From contig DATAHR010000232.1 of NCBI GenBank assembly GCA_036263035.1, positions 1 through 5,458 on the forward strand: a stretch of DNA of 5,458 nucleotides. The letters are read 5' to 3'. The position numbers and the translations under genes are program-made. Shown one piece after another: positions 1 to 4,909 of the stretch (position 1 is the stretch's first letter; each line of letters opens with the position of its first letter). This stretch comes from JAICYJ01 sp036263035. Its GTDB lineage: Bacteria; Actinomycetota; Thermoleophilia; Gaiellales; JAICJC01. The notes below the pieces were generated by a model. That model did no database searches and was not told the origin of the DNA. It was given only the letters and a program-made list of their open reading frames with translations.

Positions 1-120
1 CATCTGCTCGGCGTGGACGCCCTGCAGGTGCAGCAGGATCTCGGCCGCTTCAAGCAGCTGATCGAGTCGCGCGGCACCGCCACCGGCGCGTGGCGGGGCA
101 CGGTCGAAGCCGACTCGTAG
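1..120 (+). CDS. C-terminal fragment of a probable SRPBCC (START-like/polyketide cyclase) family protein
   Basis: This is the last 39 codons of a gene that enters from the left edge, in the frame beginning at base 1 and ending with TAG at 118-120. The tail reads HLLGVDALQVQQDLGRF, then KQLIESRGTATGAWRG and a short acidic end. A 'DLxRFKxxIESRGxxTGAWRG' ending is one I associate with actinobacterial SRPBCC proteins, where a long C-terminal helix closes the hydrophobic cavity. That assignment rests on memory of the family and on a short stretch, so it is tentative. SRPBCC proteins bind hydrophobic ligands and some act as cyclases or aromatases; no substrate can be inferred here. A strong hairpin begins 8 bp after the stop, so this gene probably ends its transcript and is not in an operon with the membrane protein gene downstream. 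Confidence 0.55.
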   Translation, partial: HLLGVDALQVQQDLGRFKQLIESRGTATGAWRGTVEADS

Positions 121-128
121 CGTCACAC

Positions 129-158
129 GGAGCCGGCGGGGCGTATCCCGCCGGCTCC
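129..158 (+). terminator. Intrinsic-terminator-like hairpin after the SRPBCC-like gene
   Basis: GGAGCCGGCGGG (129-140) pairs perfectly with CCCGCCGGCTCC (147-158) around a 6-base loop (gcgtat). The 12-bp GC-rich stem starts 8 bp after the TAG stop. The downstream sequence is pyrimidine-rich (tcctgctcc) but lacks a run of T, as is common for terminators in high-GC actinobacteria. The perfect stem and its position support termination of the upstream gene. The same hairpin would work in the reverse direction, but no minus-strand gene ends here. Confidence 0.75.
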
Positions 159-207
159 TCCTGCTCCACCGCCCATGGTGGCCATCTCCGACGCCTAGGC
201 CGCCGTG

Positions 208-222
208 TATCGTGGCGGCTCG
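208..222 (+). promoter_or_regulatory. Possible -10 box of a leaderless GTG start for the membrane protein gene
   Basis: TATCGT (208-213) matches the TANNNT form of an actinobacterial -10 element and ends 8 bases before the GTG at 222, so transcription could begin at or next to the start codon. There is no convincing -35 match about 17 bp upstream, and the purines just before the GTG (ggcgg at 214-218) are too close to be a good ribosome binding site. The rest of the gap after the terminator (159-207) shows only a short inverted repeat, CCACC/GGTGG at 166-181. The call is weak and rests on spacing. Confidence 0.3.
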
Positions 223-2291
223 TGGCCGCCGACCCGCAGCGACCGCCGCTTCACCGGCACGCCGCCCGCGCGGGGGCGGCGCTTGCCGTGCTCGCCGTCT
301 CGGTGATCGCGATCAGGCTGCTCGCCGCGGTCGCGCCGCCGGGGGTTGCCCTGCTGCCGGCCTTCCTGCTCGTGGTTTTAGTGCCTGGACTGGCAACGGC
401 CCGCCTGCTCCGGCTCGACGACGCACTCGACCCGTTGATGCTGGGCGTCGCTGCGATTCCGCTGGGCTGCGCCGCCTGGTGCCTGGCGCTGATGGCGGCA
501 CTGGTGTTGCGATTGCCGCTGGCGGTGCTCGCCGTCATCGTCGCGGCGCTCGCCGCAGTCGTCCTCTCGGTGCGGCCCGTTGGCACGCGCCTGGGCGGTG
601 GCCGCTGGACGCTGCCGGCTGTCGGCGCCGGCGGCCTCGCGCTGGCCCTTGCCGCCTCGCGCTTCGAGACGGCCGTGCTGCACGGCGACGGGCTGTTCCA
701 CGCCGGGCGCGTGCGCAAGCTGATCGACCTGCCGCACCTTTCGCTCTCGGGGCTCTCGTCGGTCTGGCACGGCTCGCCGCACGCCGGGTACGTGGTGCCG
801 GCGCTGCACGCCATGGAGGCGGTGGCGATACGGATCACCGGCACCGAGCCGTCCGCCGCCTACTCCAGCCTCGCGCCGGCGTGCGCGTTCCTGCTTCCCG
901 CCGCAACGTTCGCGCTGGGAACGGTCGCGGCCGGCCGCGCCGCCGGCACCGCCCTCGCCCTGCTCGCGGCCTGGGACTCGCTCGCCCGGGAGTCGCTGTC
1001 GACGATGCAGCAGCCGCCCACCTTCACCTTCTTCGTGCTGGTGCCGGCGACGCTGGCGCTGCTGCTGGCAGCCTCGCGCTCGCAGTGGGATCGCCGGCTG
1101 GGACGGGCGATGGTGCTGGCCGTGTTCTCGGTGGCGGTGATCCACGCCACCTACGCCGTGCTGCCCCTCGCGTGCATGGCGGCGGTGGTGATCGCCACCC
1201 GGGCGGGGCTGCGCGCGCTCGCGGGATGCGTTGCGGCCACCGCCGCGGTGTTCGGGGTGATCTGGGCGATCGCCCTGCGCGGAGGGACGCCCCAGCCGCA
1301 GCCGCCGCTGCTCGGCAGCGTCTTCGTCGAGCGGGGCGGCCACCCGATCGTCGCCCAGGCGAGCTGGATCTTCGATCAGCGCCCGGAGATCGCCCTCGGC
1401 GTCCTCGCGGTCGTGCCGCTGCTGCTGCTCTACCGCGGCCGGCATGCGGTCGCGGCGTCCGTGATGGCCGGCGCGCTGACGCTCTGCTCGTTTCCGGGGG
1501 TTCCGGCGCTGCTCACCGGCGTGTTCGGCTCCGGCCAGGTGAAGCGGTTCGGCCGCGGCGGCCTGCCCTGGGCGCTGACCGCCGCCATCGCGCTCGCCGA
1601 GGTGGCCGCGGTGGCCGGACGCCGAGCCGCCCTGGCGACGGCGGGCGGCATCGCGATCGCCTCGCTCCTGTACCAGGCGACCGTGCCGGAGGGGTGGCTG
1701 CTTACCGCCCTGGTCACGGCGCTGACCGTTGCAGGCGTCGTCATCGTGATCGTCTACGCCGTGCGCGCCTGGCCGCTTCGCCTCAACGTCGCCGCCGGAG
1801 CGAGCACCGGTACGGCGCTGCTGTTCGCCGTCGCGCTGACGGCCGGTTCCGTTCGGGCCGAGCACGGCCAGGTGGTGCACGACCTGCGGCACGGGGTGAC
1901 GGTCGTGGACACGCTGCCGCGGGTGCCCGCGCCGGTGGTCAGCTACCTGCGGGCGCACGACCAGGCGCCGTTCCCGGTCGTTCTGGCCGAGTCCTACATC
2001 GGCTACCAGCTCGCCGGGGAGGCGGACGTGTATCCGTTGGCGCTGCCGCTCGAGCGCACGCGAGGAGAGCCTCGCAACGCGCCGGCCGCCCGCAGGCGGG
2101 CAGTGAACATCGCCCTGGCGCCGGGCGTGTCGCCGCAGCTGCGGTCGCGCATCTTCGACCGGTACAACGTGCGCTACATCGTCGTCAACGACGACACCAC
2201 GCCGCGCGCACGAGCAGCGCTTGCAGGTGACCCAGGTGTGCACCCCGCGCTGCGTTCGGGGCCGTGGACGGTGTACCGCGTCACGTCTTGA
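222..2291 (+). CDS. Polytopic membrane protein, probable GT-C-like glycosyltransferase family, with soluble C-terminal domain
   Basis: This encodes a 689-residue integral membrane protein. Hydrophobic segments lie near residues 17-38, 41-63, 73-96, 98-119, 132-146, 214-236, 239-252, 267-285, 295-316, 329-352, 389-405, 408-434, 448-465, 468-487, 492-516 and 523-543, giving about 13-14 membrane helices. The first large loop holds HGDGLFH (154-160) followed by a basic RVRK. An acidic residue in the first extracytoplasmic loop is typical of GT-C glycosyltransferases, which use lipid-linked sugar donors, so D156 is a candidate catalytic residue. IHATY (307-311) is a second likely conserved spot. 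Residues 546-689 form a soluble tail with alternating beta/alpha character, including VVLAESYIGYQ and YNVRYIVVN. I recall this general architecture in uncharacterised actinobacterial GT-C-like proteins, but neither activity nor substrate can be shown. The GTG at 222 was chosen because it is the first usable in-frame start after the upstream terminator and keeps a short basic N-terminus before helix 1; a GTG at 288 would cut that helix. Confidence 0.7.
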   Translation: MAADPQRPPLHRHAARAGAALAVLAVSVIAIRLLAAVAPPGVALLPAFLLVVLVPGLATARLLRLDDALDPLMLGVAAIPLGCAAWCLALMAALVLRLPLAVLAVIVAALAAVVLSVRPVGTRLGGGRWTLPAVGAGGLALALAASRFETAVLHGDGLFHAGRVRKLIDLPHLSLSGLSSVWHGSPHAGYVVPALHAMEAVAIRITGTEPSAAYSSLAPACAFLLPAATFALGTVAAGRAAGTALALLAAWDSLARESLSTMQQPPTFTFFVLVPATLALLLAASRSQWDRRLGRAMVLAVFSVAVIHATYAVLPLACMAAVVIATRAGLRALAGCVAATAAVFGVIWAIALRGGTPQPQPPLLGSVFVERGGHPIVAQASWIFDQRPEIALGVLAVVPLLLLYRGRHAVAASVMAGALTLCSFPGVPALLTGVFGSGQVKRFGRGGLPWALTAAIALAEVAAVAGRRAALATAGGIAIASLLYQATVPEGWLLTALVTALTVAGVVIVIVYAVRAWPLRLNVAAGASTGTALLFAVALTAGSVRAEHGQVVHDLRHGVTVVDTLPRVPAPVVSYLRAHDQAPFPVVLAESYIGYQLAGEADVYPLALPLERTRGEPRNAPAARRRAVNIALAPGVSPQLRSRIFDRYNVRYIVVNDDTTPRARAALAGDPGVHPALRSGPWTVYRVTS

Positions 2292-2317
2292 CACGTTCCG
2301 CACAACCCCGGTAGCGT
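2288..2317 (+). promoter_or_regulatory. Sigma-70-type promoter for the beta-propeller gene
   Basis: TTGACA (2288-2293) is a perfect -35 consensus, followed by an 18-bp spacer and TAGCGT (2312-2317), which fits the TANNNT -10 form. Predicted transcription would start near 2324 and leave a leader of about 23 nt carrying the ribosome binding site. The -35 box overlaps the TGA stop (2289-2291) of the membrane protein gene, so the propeller gene has its own promoter despite the tight spacing. Confidence 0.65.
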
Positions 2318-2334
2318 CGCGCCGACACGCACCT

Positions 2335-2342
2335 GGGGAGGG
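2335..2342 (+). promoter_or_regulatory. Ribosome binding site deciding the propeller gene start
   Basis: GGGGAGGG lies immediately upstream of the ATG at 2347; its GGAGG core (2337-2341) is 5 bases from the start codon. It is the strongest Shine-Dalgarno match in the window and fixes the ATG at 2347 over an in-frame extension to 2221 that would run back into the preceding gene. Confidence 0.8.
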
Positions 2343-2346
2343 ACAC

Positions 2347-3741
2347 ATGCGGAACCGCAGAGGAGTGCTGGCCGTCGTGCTGCTGATCGCCGCAACGGCG
2401 CTGGCCGTTGCCATGACGCGCAGCGGACATGAAGAGCGATTCGGCAAGGGCGGTGATCCCGACCGCGACATCGCCGGGGCGCGCATCGCTGCGTTCCACG
2501 GCACCGTCAAGCGCGTGACCGCGCAGGCCGCGGCGACCCCGACGGGCTTCGACTCCGAGCGCCTCTGGAGCACCGGAGACGACTGGGAGCCCGCGGTCGC
2601 GGTGGATCCACGGTCCGGCTCCTCGATGGTGTACCAGCTGACGACCCGCTACGGCGGCCCCAAGGCGTGCAGCTCGTGCTCGGACCCGGCCATCATCTTC
2701 CGCAGCTCGAGCGACGGTGGAGCGACCTGGAGCGCCGACTCCTTCATCTGCGCCTGCAAGAACGTGAAGGCGCAGAACGACCCCCAGATCGCCGTTGCCA
2801 ACGACGGCACGCTGTACGCCGCGTGGCTGAACGACTACCAGCCGGGCGTCGTCTTCTCCAAGTCGACCAACCACGGCGCCACGTGGTCCACGCCGGTCTC
2901 GGTGGAGGGAAAGAGCCTCAACTTCAGCGACAAGCCGATCCTCGTGATCTCGCCCACCGGCAAGGACATCTACATCGCGTTCAACTCGAGCGACAGCTAC
3001 GTGGTGGCCTCTCACGACTTCGGCGCGACCTGGGGGGCGCGTGTGAAGACAAACAGCGACACGCTCTACTGGTTCGCCGAGGGCGGCGCGGTTGCATCCA
3101 ACGGCACCGTCTACTTCGCCGAGAGCGCGGAGAACCAATCGGCGACCGGGCAGGTGAAGCTCGCCGTGCTTCGCTCGACGAACGCGGGCGCGTCGTTCAC
3201 GACCACCTTCATCGACACGGCCGAGCAGCAGCCGGCCTGCACCTCGGCCGGCTGCACCAGCGACTTCCTGGCTCCGCAGGCCAGCCTCGCAGTGGACTCT
3301 GCCGGCAAGGTGCTCGCCGCCTACTCGCTGGGCACCGTGGCGGGCGGCCCCAAGGGGCTCTACGTGCGGACGTCGACGAACGGGACGACGTGGAGCGCGC
3401 GACAGCTGCTGAGCGGGTCGGGCGACAACGGCTTCCCGGAGGTGACCCACGGCCCCACCGCCAACGACTTCCGTGTCGCCTGGCAAGACAACCGCAACGG
3501 CGCCAGCGCCTACAACACGTGGTACACCAAGACGACCGACGGCGGCAGCACCTGGTCGACGCAGGTGCGCCTGTCTGACCAGGCCACCGGCGCGCCCTAC
3601 AAGTCGGCGTCCGGCTACGCGTTCCCCTACGGCGACTACTTCGAGATGGAGACCGGGCCGACGGGCGTGAACTACGTGATCTGGGGCGAGGGCATCAGCT
3701 ACACCGGTCCGGGAGGAAGCTGGTACACCAAGGGACAGTGA
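2347..3741 (+). CDS. Exported six-Asp-box (BNR) beta-propeller protein, sialidase-like fold
   Basis: This encodes a 464-residue protein. The N-terminus (MRNRRG, then a hydrophobic stretch at 7-22) is a signal peptide or membrane anchor; AVA at 20-22 would allow signal peptidase I cleavage, and there is no lipobox Cys. After a polar linker (about 25-75), Asp-box motifs (S-x-D/N-x-G-x-T-W) occur at 121-128, 173-180, 222-229, 277-284, 343-349 (one residue short) and 396-403. Spacing of roughly 50-65 residues fits a six-bladed propeller. WQDNRNG (379-385) and the aromatic C-terminus (SYTGPGGSWYTKG) look like family features. Such proteins are usually annotated sialidase or exo-alpha-sialidase, but I see no FRIP-type motif or recognisable catalytic Arg triad, so enzymatic activity should not be assumed. 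Six cysteines form close pairs (C108/C111, C135/C137, C298/C303), suggesting disulfides or a metal site. Its own promoter and a strong ribosome binding site support independent expression. Function is unknown beyond an extracytoplasmic binding or enzymatic propeller. Confidence 0.85.
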   Translation: MRNRRGVLAVVLLIAATALAVAMTRSGHEERFGKGGDPDRDIAGARIAAFHGTVKRVTAQAAATPTGFDSERLWSTGDDWEPAVAVDPRSGSSMVYQLTTRYGGPKACSSCSDPAIIFRSSSDGGATWSADSFICACKNVKAQNDPQIAVANDGTLYAAWLNDYQPGVVFSKSTNHGATWSTPVSVEGKSLNFSDKPILVISPTGKDIYIAFNSSDSYVVASHDFGATWGARVKTNSDTLYWFAEGGAVASNGTVYFAESAENQSATGQVKLAVLRSTNAGASFTTTFIDTAEQQPACTSAGCTSDFLAPQASLAVDSAGKVLAAYSLGTVAGGPKGLYVRTSTNGTTWSARQLLSGSGDNGFPEVTHGPTANDFRVAWQDNRNGASAYNTWYTKTTDGGSTWSTQVRLSDQATGAPYKSASGYAFPYGDYFEMETGPTGVNYVIWGEGISYTGPGGSWYTKGQ

Positions 3742-3750
3742 CCGCCGAAA

Positions 3751-4815
3751 TCAGGCGATGACGTCCACGGCAACGCGCTGCACCGCGTTGTTGCCGTAGC
3801 CGCCGACGTTCCAGCGAGGCGCGTCGGGCTGCCTGTTGCCCAGGTCGTCGACCGCGCGGCAGCACAGCTCGACGCGCCCCTCGCGCTGCGGCGTCCAGCC
3901 GAACGTCCACCGCCGCCACGCGTAGGGCCCGTCCGGCGGATCCAGGCGGGCGTCCTGCCAGGTGAAGCCGCCGTCGGTCGAGACGGCAACCGAGGCGATC
4001 GGCGCCCAGCCGGACCAGGCCCGGCCCTCGAGCTCGACCGGCTCCCCACGTCGCACGCGGCGGTCGCGCGACATGAAGTCCGGGATCCCGGGCGGCGCCA
4101 TCAGCGACCGTGGCGCCATGCGCGTGACCGGGGTGCCGGGATCGTCCTCGTGGTCGCGCCACCGGTAGGCGTGCGCCTGCTGATAGCCGGTGAACGGCTC
4201 GCTGACCGCCGTGATCGAGCGCAGCCACTTGACGCTCGTCATGCCGTACCAGCCCGGGACGACCAGCCGGAGCGGATAGCCGTGCTGGGGAGGCAGCGGC
4301 GCGCCGTTCAGGTCGTATGCGAGCAGCAGCCCGTCCTCCCGCGCCTGATCGACGGTCAGGCTGCGGGCGTACTGGTGCTCGTCCTCACCGCCCTCGAGAC
4401 CGCGGTCGAGGCCCTCGAACACGATCTCCACGGCATCGTCCAGCACACCCACCTGATCGAGCAGATCAGCAAGCGGCACACCCGTCCACTCCGCCGTGCC
4501 GACCGCCTCGAGCACCCACGGCTGGCTCGTGATGTGGGGCTCCAGCCCGGTGCGGCCGTTGCCGGCGCACTCCATGGTGACGCGCGCCGTCACCGCTGGA
4601 CGGCCGCGCAGGTCGTCGAGGCGCAGGACGGCGGGTCGCTCGACGCGGCCGCCGATCTCGAGACGCCAGTCCGTCCCGACCACGGGGATGTCGTAGTGGA
4701 TCAGGAGGTAGTGCAGTCCCACCGGGGTGACGTCGTAGCGCAGGGCCTCGAGCGGCATGCCGTGATTGCGCGCGGCCAGCTGCAGCTCCTGAAGGCTGAC
4801 ACCTGCTCCATCCAC
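3751..4815 (-). CDS. Sulfite oxidase-family molybdopterin oxidoreductase
   Basis: This encodes a 354-residue protein. An N-terminal molybdopterin-binding domain (about 35-205) is followed by a Mo-cofactor dimerisation domain of Ig-like fold (about 230-354). MECAGNGR (81-88) carries C83, the expected cysteine ligand of Mo. HGYPLRLVVPGWYG followed by MTSVKW (178-197) matches the SUOX cofactor-binding segment, aligning H178, R183 and K196 with human H304, R309 and K322. STDGGFTW (279-286) is the usual Asp-box-like turn of the dimerisation domain. There is no heme b5 domain and no Tat or Sec signal, so it resembles the heme-free plant type and is probably cytoplasmic. By my alignment the substrate-binding Arg of sulfite oxidases (human R160) is H40 here, so sulfite is not certain as substrate. 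The start is GTG at 4815-4813, chosen because the N-terminus LQELQLAARNHGMPLEALRY looks family-like and a -10 box sits at leaderless distance. It converges on the propeller gene and diverges from the MttB-like gene. Confidence 0.88.
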   Translation of the reverse strand: MDGAGVSLQELQLAARNHGMPLEALRYDVTPVGLHYLLIHYDIPVVGTDWRLEIGGRVERPAVLRLDDLRGRPAVTARVTMECAGNGRTGLEPHITSQPWVLEAVGTAEWTGVPLADLLDQVGVLDDAVEIVFEGLDRGLEGGEDEHQYARSLTVDQAREDGLLLAYDLNGAPLPPQHGYPLRLVVPGWYGMTSVKWLRSITAVSEPFTGYQQAHAYRWRDHEDDPGTPVTRMAPRSLMAPPGIPDFMSRDRRVRRGEPVELEGRAWSGWAPIASVAVSTDGGFTWQDARLDPPDGPYAWRRWTFGWTPQREGRVELCCRAVDDLGNRQPDAPRWNVGGYGNNAVQRVAVDVIA

Positions 4816-4822
4816 CGCCGAC

Positions 4823-4828
4823 AGCCTA
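4823..4828 (-). promoter_or_regulatory. Probable -10 box of a leaderless sulfite oxidase-like gene
   Basis: Read on the minus strand, TAGGCT (TANNNT form) ends 7 bases before the GTG start, so transcription would begin at the start codon. No ribosome binding site is present in those bases (gtcggcg), which agrees with leaderless translation. No clear -35 element is visible, and the upstream DNA is an almost pure GC stretch containing a 7-bp inverted repeat (CGCCGCC/GGCGGCG, 4830-4848). Confidence 0.45.
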
Positions 4829-4857
4829 CCGCCGCCGGCCGGGCGGCGCGGTTGCGC

Positions 4858-4873
4858 CGGCTCACACGAGCCG
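4858..4873. promoter_or_regulatory. Perfect palindrome in the divergent intergenic region (candidate operator)
   Basis: CGGCTC (4858-4863), a 4-base spacer ACAC, and GAGCCG (4868-4873) form a perfect inverted repeat within the 94-bp gap (4816-4909) between two divergent genes. It lies upstream of both starts, as a shared operator might, or near the promoter of the plus-strand gene. Short GC inverted repeats arise easily in DNA of this composition, so the call is speculative. No convincing plus-strand -35/-10 pair was found in this gap. Confidence 0.25.
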
Positions 4874-4894
4874 TCAAGCTACGCCGATGGCGGC

Positions 4895-4899
4895 AGGAG
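4895..4899 (+). promoter_or_regulatory. Ribosome binding site for the MttB-like gene
   Basis: AGGAG lies 10 bases before the ATG at 4910, at the long end of normal spacing. It supports that ATG over the in-frame ATG at 4925, which would leave 25 bases of spacing. Confidence 0.55.
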
Positions 4900-4909
4900 C
4901 AGACGGCCC

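Noticed and set aside
90..221. Upstream extension of the membrane protein gene to a GTG at 90
   Set aside because: It would overlap the end of the preceding gene and read through the 12-bp terminator hairpin; the added 44 residues are arginine/glycine-rich and unlike any signal or membrane segment.
212..2230. Long open frame overlapping the membrane protein gene in a second plus-strand frame
   Set aside because: The translation is an Arg/Ala/Gly-rich composition typical of an out-of-frame reading of high-GC coding DNA, with no domain character.
2221..2346. Upstream in-frame start for the propeller protein
   Set aside because: It would overlap the membrane protein gene and bury the signal peptide behind 42 non-membrane residues; the ATG at 2347 has the best ribosome binding site in the window.
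378..2573. Long minus-strand open frame (731 residues) antisense to the membrane protein gene
   Set aside because: It is rich in Arg, Gln, Gly and His without hydrophobic core patterns; such antisense frames are expected opposite GC-rich genes.
2281..3486. Minus-strand open frame of 401 residues opposite the propeller gene
   Set aside because: It is compositionally biased and covers the promoter and signal-peptide region of a well-supported plus-strand gene, with no recognisable domain.
3961..3998. Asp-box-like STDGGFTW in the sulfite oxidase-like protein as evidence of kinship with the neighbouring propeller
   Set aside because: This turn is normal in the dimerisation domain of sulfite oxidases and needs no relationship to the propeller.
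4830..4848. 7-bp inverted repeat CGCCGCC/GGCGGCG upstream of the sulfite oxidase-like gene
   Set aside because: It is pure GC sequence in a GC-rich gap where such repeats arise by chance; there is no position-specific reason to call it a terminator or operator.
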